From Bordetella parapertussis (GTDB lineage: Bacteria > Cyanobacteriota > Cyanobacteriia > PCC-6307 > Cyanobiaceae): a stretch of DNA of 10,055 nt. Location: contig CALPMR020000087.1 in the NCBI GenBank assembly GCA_943324725.2, positions 1-10,055 of the forward strand, read 5' to 3'. Below are positions 7,701 through 10,055 of the stretch, piece after piece. Each line of letters opens with the position of its first letter. Position 1 is the stretch's first letter. Under the pieces are notes generated by a model, which was not told where the DNA came from, searched no databases, and saw only the letters and a list, made by a program, of their open reading frames with translations. The position numbers and the translations under genes are program-made.

Positions 7701-9433
7701 TCTCGAATCCGAGCAATGCCTCGATCAGCGGTGCCAGTGCCAGTGGTCAGATCAACAATGATGATGTGGCGGTGCCGGTCGTGACTCAGATCACCAGCTC
7801 GGCCACGGATGGCAATCTGGCAATCGGCGAAACGGTTGTCTTTTCGGTTTTGTTCTCTGATGTTGTTAATGTCGTCGGAAATCCGGTTCTGAATCTTGCC
7901 AATGGAGCAAGTGCAACCTATGGCACGGGTTCGGGCACGCCAACACTGACCTTTGTCTATACCGTGTCGGCGGCTAACTCCAGTACACCTGATTTGGCCA
8001 CCGTCAGTAGCAATGCCATCGGCTTGGCTGGGGCTTCGATTCTAAATATCATTGGCACTGCTGCTAATCTCTCGGGGGCAAATGGGGTGAATCCCAGTGG
8101 TATTGTGGCTGTGGATACAACTTCAATCGCTGTCACATCCATGACGGTTGATGGTAATACCATCGTCCTGGCTTTCAGTGAGTCGCTCAAGGGGGTGAAT
8201 CTGGTTGCCTCAAATTTCAGTCGTCAGATCGGTGCTGCCACAGCCGTGTCAGCGACGGCCATCAGTCTCGATATCTTAAATAATAAGGTTACTCTCACGT
8301 TCGGCACTGTTTCCGTTGCGAATCCTGTCCCGACCAGCACCTCCGCGGTCAAGCTCAGCTATGTCGCGACAACCGGCACCGCCGCCTCGGGATTGATCAC
8401 TGATCTGGCTGGCAATCCCCTCACCCCGTTCAGCAGCCAAGTCGTTGCTACCTATCAATCCGCTGCCACCGTCTCCACCTTGGGCAATGGAGGCACCACA
8501 ACGCCGGCGAGCTCCTATAGCAATCTTGTACTCACAGGGGCTTTGGCAATCAACGGCAATGGCAATGCGTTGGCTAATTCTATTGCAGGCAATAATGCCA
8601 GTAATGTTCTAGATGGCAAAGGTGGAGTTGATCAAATCGACGGCCTTGATTCTAGAGACATCTATATGGTAGCCCTGTCCTCCGACCATCCTTCGGCTGA
8701 ATTTCAGGATTCGGGCGTGTCCGGTGTTGATGAGGTTCGTTTCAGCTCCGCCATTGCAGGTCAGACCCTGACCCTCTTCGCCGGTGATACGGGGCTGGAG
8801 TCGGCGGTGATTGGGACCAGAACAGCAGCTTCAGCCGTCACCACCGATACCACGGCGCTGAACATCGATGCCTCCGCTGTGCTCAACGGCCTCTCCATCA
8901 CTGGCAATGCCGGCAATAATTCACTCAAAGGCACGGCCTTTGCCGACAGCTTCGTTGGCAATGCCGGTATCGATATCATCACCGCTCAGGCGGGGGCTGA
9001 TGTCATCACGGGGGGGACTGGACTGGATCAACTCAGCGGTGGCGCTGATGCTGACACTTTTACATACGCCACCCTGGCTGATGCTGTTGTCGGTGGTACC
9101 ACCACGGCTCGCACGTTCGAAAAAATCACCGATTTCCAGATTGGCCTCGATAAAATTGATCTTCTCGGCACAACAGCGCTGCGCCCTGTCAAGGTGCTTG
9201 GCAGTGTCACGGCTTTGAGCGATGCCGCCATTAGGGCCCTGCTCAACGTCACGTCCCCCGCCGCCAATTTTGCGGCCAACACCGCCTCCACCTTCACCTT
9301 CGGCACGAGCACCTATCTGGCGATCAACGACGCCACGGCCGGGTATGCCTCCGCCACTGATGCGATCATTGACATCACCGGTTATAGCTTTGCCGCTGGA
9401 TTCAATAGCCTGACCAGTATCGCCATCGCCTGA
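4730..9433 (+). CDS. Large modular serralysin-type (M10) zinc metalloprotease with RTX, Ig-like, Calx-beta and SwmB-like modules
   Basis: This 1567-residue protein is a predicted extracellular or surface protease. The start is fixed by an in-frame TAG at 4715-4717 with no other start between; no clear Shine-Dalgarno is seen. Layout: N-terminal extension (1-~240) with no signal peptide; Cys cluster 208-213; catalytic domain ~255-480 with zinc motif HEVGHSLGLGH (H387, E388, H391, H397) and Met-turn SMMSY (421-425, Y425); first RTX block ~568-613; SbsA-type Ig-like domain ~665-775; two Calx-beta modules (~779-894, ~898-1012, each ending INNDD); SwmB-like region ~1013-1245; RTX patches ~1275-1312 and ~1392-1446; C-terminal tail 1521-1567. 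Absence of a Sec signal plus RTX repeats implies type I secretion and calcium-dependent folding, but no exporter genes are nearby. Classical serralysins are about 480 residues, so this is a greatly expanded form. Its GC is lower than that of its neighbours. Substrate is unknown. Confidence 0.93.
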   Translation: MTTQFFGSDDGLFAQVKSLEEALWLVEARLDSWAYDQPYDSLTSRVRSRESRNSSAPISAGVVGGMADEWQGENEGLGLSTGLEIVNTLSLSCEKSPSFASSGGHGERLGLNLDWSPAASPSQAEIVLLTDVAHALLQRSGAQSSGDAREPDSWLDWNRRDGESGLTNGESPADQALTIALKEGSPSSAQPSPADLDAINPLYHLRGCGCCACSMPDVFAPHSVSAKVVSTRSSALPGPQAPLAAPAAAASLQVLGNYLQSGFWTSNGTIPRRYNLGTTGRNPNAGQLLYNISGWGSDANGLTADRKALVREVFKLYSAVLGINFQETTSTGTEVDFFFRDNASGAYSSPAGSSYGDGVDWSEINIASSWYGSSSQYNGYTLQTTLHEVGHSLGLGHQGNYNGTVDYATQAVYANDSWFESMMSYLPQNSSPYFNVYNPVTAAAGISYSWLETPMAADWIALDAIYGPQGYGVNRSFLGDTVYGVNTSITSAVSDVWNKFSTNAGLTTFTLIDGGGYDLLDVSNFGTNQVINLLPSSSGSTSPSYSNIGDKVGNLTIAVGTIIEAANGGSGADTFYGNDVANTFRGNGGNDSFYDSIGSDIYYGGDNIDALFFAESVNLFTVAYNSSTSFLSVAKNSSADVDLVSSDIESISFGGAVYAFAGFADSTPPTLLSSTPADNAQLVAAAANIVLNFSETVQAGTGVIVISNGLDVRSISVTDASQVAFIGATVTINPFLDLAANSTYSIQLAAGVIKDISGNSFAGISDATTLNFTTAPSPVLSIAASDALKAEGNSGSTVYSFTVSRSGDLSASSTALWSVSGSGANPASANDFASGSFAGGTVSFAAGESSQLITVLVAGDTVVENDEAFAVTLSTASNATISTAIAYGTINNDDAPPQLSIAASDALKAEGNSGSTVYSFTVSRTGDVSGGSSVNWVVSGSGLNPADASDFGGSFPSGTVVFAAGETSQQITMNVVGDVSAEFDEGFTVTLSNPSNASISGASASGQINNDDVAVPVVTQITSSATDGNLAIGETVVFSVLFSDVVNVVGNPVLNLANGASATYGTGSGTPTLTFVYTVSAANSSTPDLATVSSNAIGLAGASILNIIGTAANLSGANGVNPSGIVAVDTTSIAVTSMTVDGNTIVLAFSESLKGVNLVASNFSRQIGAATAVSATAISLDILNNKVTLTFGTVSVANPVPTSTSAVKLSYVATTGTAASGLITDLAGNPLTPFSSQVVATYQSAATVSTLGNGGTTTPASSYSNLVLTGALAINGNGNALANSIAGNNASNVLDGKGGVDQIDGLDSRDIYMVALSSDHPSAEFQDSGVSGVDEVRFSSAIAGQTLTLFAGDTGLESAVIGTRTAASAVTTDTTALNIDASAVLNGLSITGNAGNNSLKGTAFADSFVGNAGIDIITAQAGADVITGGTGLDQLSGGADADTFTYATLADAVVGGTTTARTFEKITDFQIGLDKIDLLGTTALRPVKVLGSVTALSDAAIRALLNVTSPAANFAANTASTFTFGTSTYLAINDATAGYASATDAIIDITGYSFAAGFNSLTSIAIA
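5351..5383 (+). other. Cysteine cluster CGCCACSMPDV in the protease N-terminal extension
   Basis: Residues 208, 210, 211 and 213 are Cys, followed by Ser-Met-Pro-Asp-Val (214-218). Apart from C93 these are the only cysteines I find in the 1567-residue protein. The C-x-x-P-D-V end resembles the MMP cysteine-switch consensus (PRCGVPDV), in which a propeptide Cys blocks the catalytic zinc. It lies 174 residues before H387, at the border between the extension and the catalytic domain, where a latency element would be expected. Alternative roles are metal binding or a processing site. Confidence 0.5.
6431..6568 (+). repeat. First RTX calcium-binding block (protease residues 568-613)
   Basis: Glycine/aspartate nonapeptide-type repeats lie directly after the catalytic domain: GGSGADTFY (568-576), GNGGNDSFY (586-594) and the looser copies SIGSDIYYG and GGDNIDALF (605-613). 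This is the normal RTX position in serralysins. The repeats are imperfect and only about four in number. Confidence 0.75.
7076..7502 (+). repeat. Tandem Calx-beta modules with a near-identical 70-nt DNA repeat (7076-7145 and 7433-7502)
   Basis: The two 70-nt segments differ at one base only (A7099 versus G7456, a synonymous Glu-preceding Ala codon change) and are offset by exactly 357 nt, that is 119 codons or one module. Each encodes the N-terminal strands of a Calx-beta domain (SIAASDALKAEGNSGSTVYS and onwards). The rest of each module diverges considerably. Calx-beta modules bind calcium and are common in large surface proteins. The very high identity of one part suggests recent duplication or gene conversion. 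Confidence 0.9.
8552..9067 (+). repeat. C-terminal RTX-like patches (protease residues 1275-1312 and 1392-1446)
   Basis: The first patch is Asn/Gly/Asp-rich (GNGNALANSIAG, then DGKGGVDQIDGLDSRD). After about 80 residues of a beta-rich linker the second patch has five repeat-like copies: GNAGNNSLKG, GTAFADSFVG, GNAGIDIITA, QAGADVITGG, GTGLDQLSGGADADTF. It is followed by the KITDFQIGLDKIDL motif typical of serralysin/RTX C-terminal caps. These should fold with calcium after export and precede the C-terminal secretion or anchoring tail. Confidence 0.78.
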
Positions 9434-9447
9434 TTCAGGCGATGGCG
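9421..9447. terminator. Perfect inverted repeat at the convergent gene ends, candidate bidirectional terminator
   Basis: CGCCATCGCCTGA (9421-9433) and TCAGGCGATGGCG (9435-9447) are perfect reverse complements around one central T. The stops of both convergent genes (TGA 9431-9433 on +, TGA at 9437-9435 on -) are inside the arms. As RNA from either strand it would form an 11-12 bp stem with a 3-5 nt loop. No T-run follows on either side, so it departs from the canonical intrinsic terminator, but its position strongly suggests a role in ending or insulating the two transcripts. Confidence 0.55.
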
Positions 9448-10055
9448 GATTGCATCAGCTCCAGGCCATGCAGACCTTCATAGAGGAGGTAGGCGGCAAA
9501 CAGGATCGCCAGCACACCGACCAGCGCTTCGGCCCGGTGCTGCAGCCAGTCGTTCAACTTCTCGATCGGTTCTCGGATCGTGCCGGACGTGGCGATCCAC
9601 ACCAGGGGCGGTAGCAGCAGCAGGGAGCCGGCCATCAACGTGAAGACACTGCTCACCTCCAGGTCGGCCGACAGGCCCGGGTGGTTGATCAGCAGCAGCC
9701 GCGCCTCCTTGAGATAGAAGACCAGATTCTCCGGGGTGAGCAGGGCACCGGCGGCGCCGATCGCCACCAGCAGCCAGGTGTCCAGCTCCGGCAGCTTGTT
9801 CATCAGTCGCAGCGCCATGCCCTCCTCGCCGATCGCGGCCTGGGGGGTGAGCTGGTAGAGGCCGAGGGCCAGCAGACCACCGGCGCCGACCAGGTCGATC
9901 AGCACCTGATCGCGCTCGCCATGGGCTAGGCTGATCGGAAAGGAGCTGCCCAGCGCCATCAGCAAGGCCACGGCCAGCAGATTGGCCAGGCTCCAGCCGA
10001 GCACGTAGGCAAAGGAGCGGCGCAGCGGTGCCCGGCCCAGCAGCAGCAGGGTGAC
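9435..10055 (-). CDS. GAP/Sap-family (LysE-like) multi-pass membrane protein, N-terminus cut off
   Basis: The minus-strand frame is open from the TGA at 9437-9435 to the window edge, giving 206 visible residues. A GTG at 10004 could be read as a start, but the frame upstream of it encodes a well-fitting membrane stretch (VTLLLLGRAPLRRSFAYVLG), so the true start is outside the window. The protein has about five or six hydrophobic segments, the early motif GWSLANLLAVALLMALG, and a central AAGALLTPENLVFYL stretch like the Pro-x-Asn-Leu segment of GAP/Sap (sulfolipid-1-addressing) proteins, a branch of the LysE exporter superfamily. These are thought to export or translocate small molecules or lipids; the substrate here is unknown. 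It converges on the protease gene with one base between stops. Family assignment rests on motif memory only. Confidence 0.7.
   Translation of the reverse strand, partial: VTLLLLGRAPLRRSFAYVLGWSLANLLAVALLMALGSSFPISLAHGERDQVLIDLVGAGGLLALGLYQLTPQAAIGEEGMALRLMNKLPELDTWLLVAIGAAGALLTPENLVFYLKEARLLLINHPGLSADLEVSSVFTLMAGSLLLLPPLVWIATSGTIREPIEKLNDWLQHRAEALVGVLAILFAAYLLYEGLHGLELMQSAIA

Noticed and set aside
10002..10004. GTG as the start of the minus-strand membrane protein
   Set aside because: The frame continues upstream to the window edge with a family-like membrane segment, so the gene is more likely truncated than starting here.
1..10055. CRISPR arrays, insertion sequences, tRNA or rRNA genes
   Set aside because: No regularly spaced direct repeats, transposase motifs or cloverleaf/rRNA sequences were seen.

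Overview
The window looks like a piece of a high-GC picocyanobacterial chromosome (Cyanobium/Synechococcus type). The grounds are the transporter gene order (binding protein, two permeases, ATPase), which resembles the cyanobacterial N-II/NatFGH-BgtA acidic and neutral amino acid transporter, and a large RTX surface or secreted protein whose C-terminus resembles proteins I associate with this group. The taxonomic call is inference; no rRNA or marker gene is present.

Region 1 (1-4120, + strand) is a compact, very GC-rich operon. It holds the 3' end of an AapJ/NatF-type periplasmic binding protein, an AapQ/NatG-type permease (ATGA overlap), an AapM/NatH-type permease (TGATG overlap), an 84-nt gap with a GC-rich stem-loop at the permease stop codon, an AapP/BgtA-type ATPase and, 3 nt downstream, an HpcH/HpaI-family class II aldolase with all expected catalytic residues. 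The first four encode a complete polar amino acid importer; the aldolase is the unexpected fifth member.

Region 2 (4121-4729) is a 609-nt gap with no convincing gene. It has a possible 3' hairpin near its start and a weak promoter candidate near its end.

Region 3 (4730-9433, + strand) is one 1567-codon gene for a modular serralysin-type (M10) zinc metalloprotease. In order it has a ~240-residue N-terminal extension ending in a dense cysteine cluster followed by Pro-Asp-Val (reminiscent of an MMP cysteine switch), a metzincin catalytic domain with a full zinc site and Met-turn, a first RTX block, an SbsA-type Ig-like domain, two near-identical Calx-beta modules, a SwmB-like region, two further RTX patches, and a C-terminal tail fitting type I secretion or surface display. 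It is clearly lower in GC than its neighbours.

Region 4 (9435-10055, - strand) is a membrane protein of the GAP/Sap (LysE-like) type, cut by the window edge. Its stop lies one base from the protease stop, and both stops sit inside a perfect 13+1+13 inverted repeat. The most distinctive content is the protease: its cysteine-rich possible latency motif, its RTX blocks split by Ig/Calx-beta/SwmB modules, and its shared palindromic end with the convergent gene.
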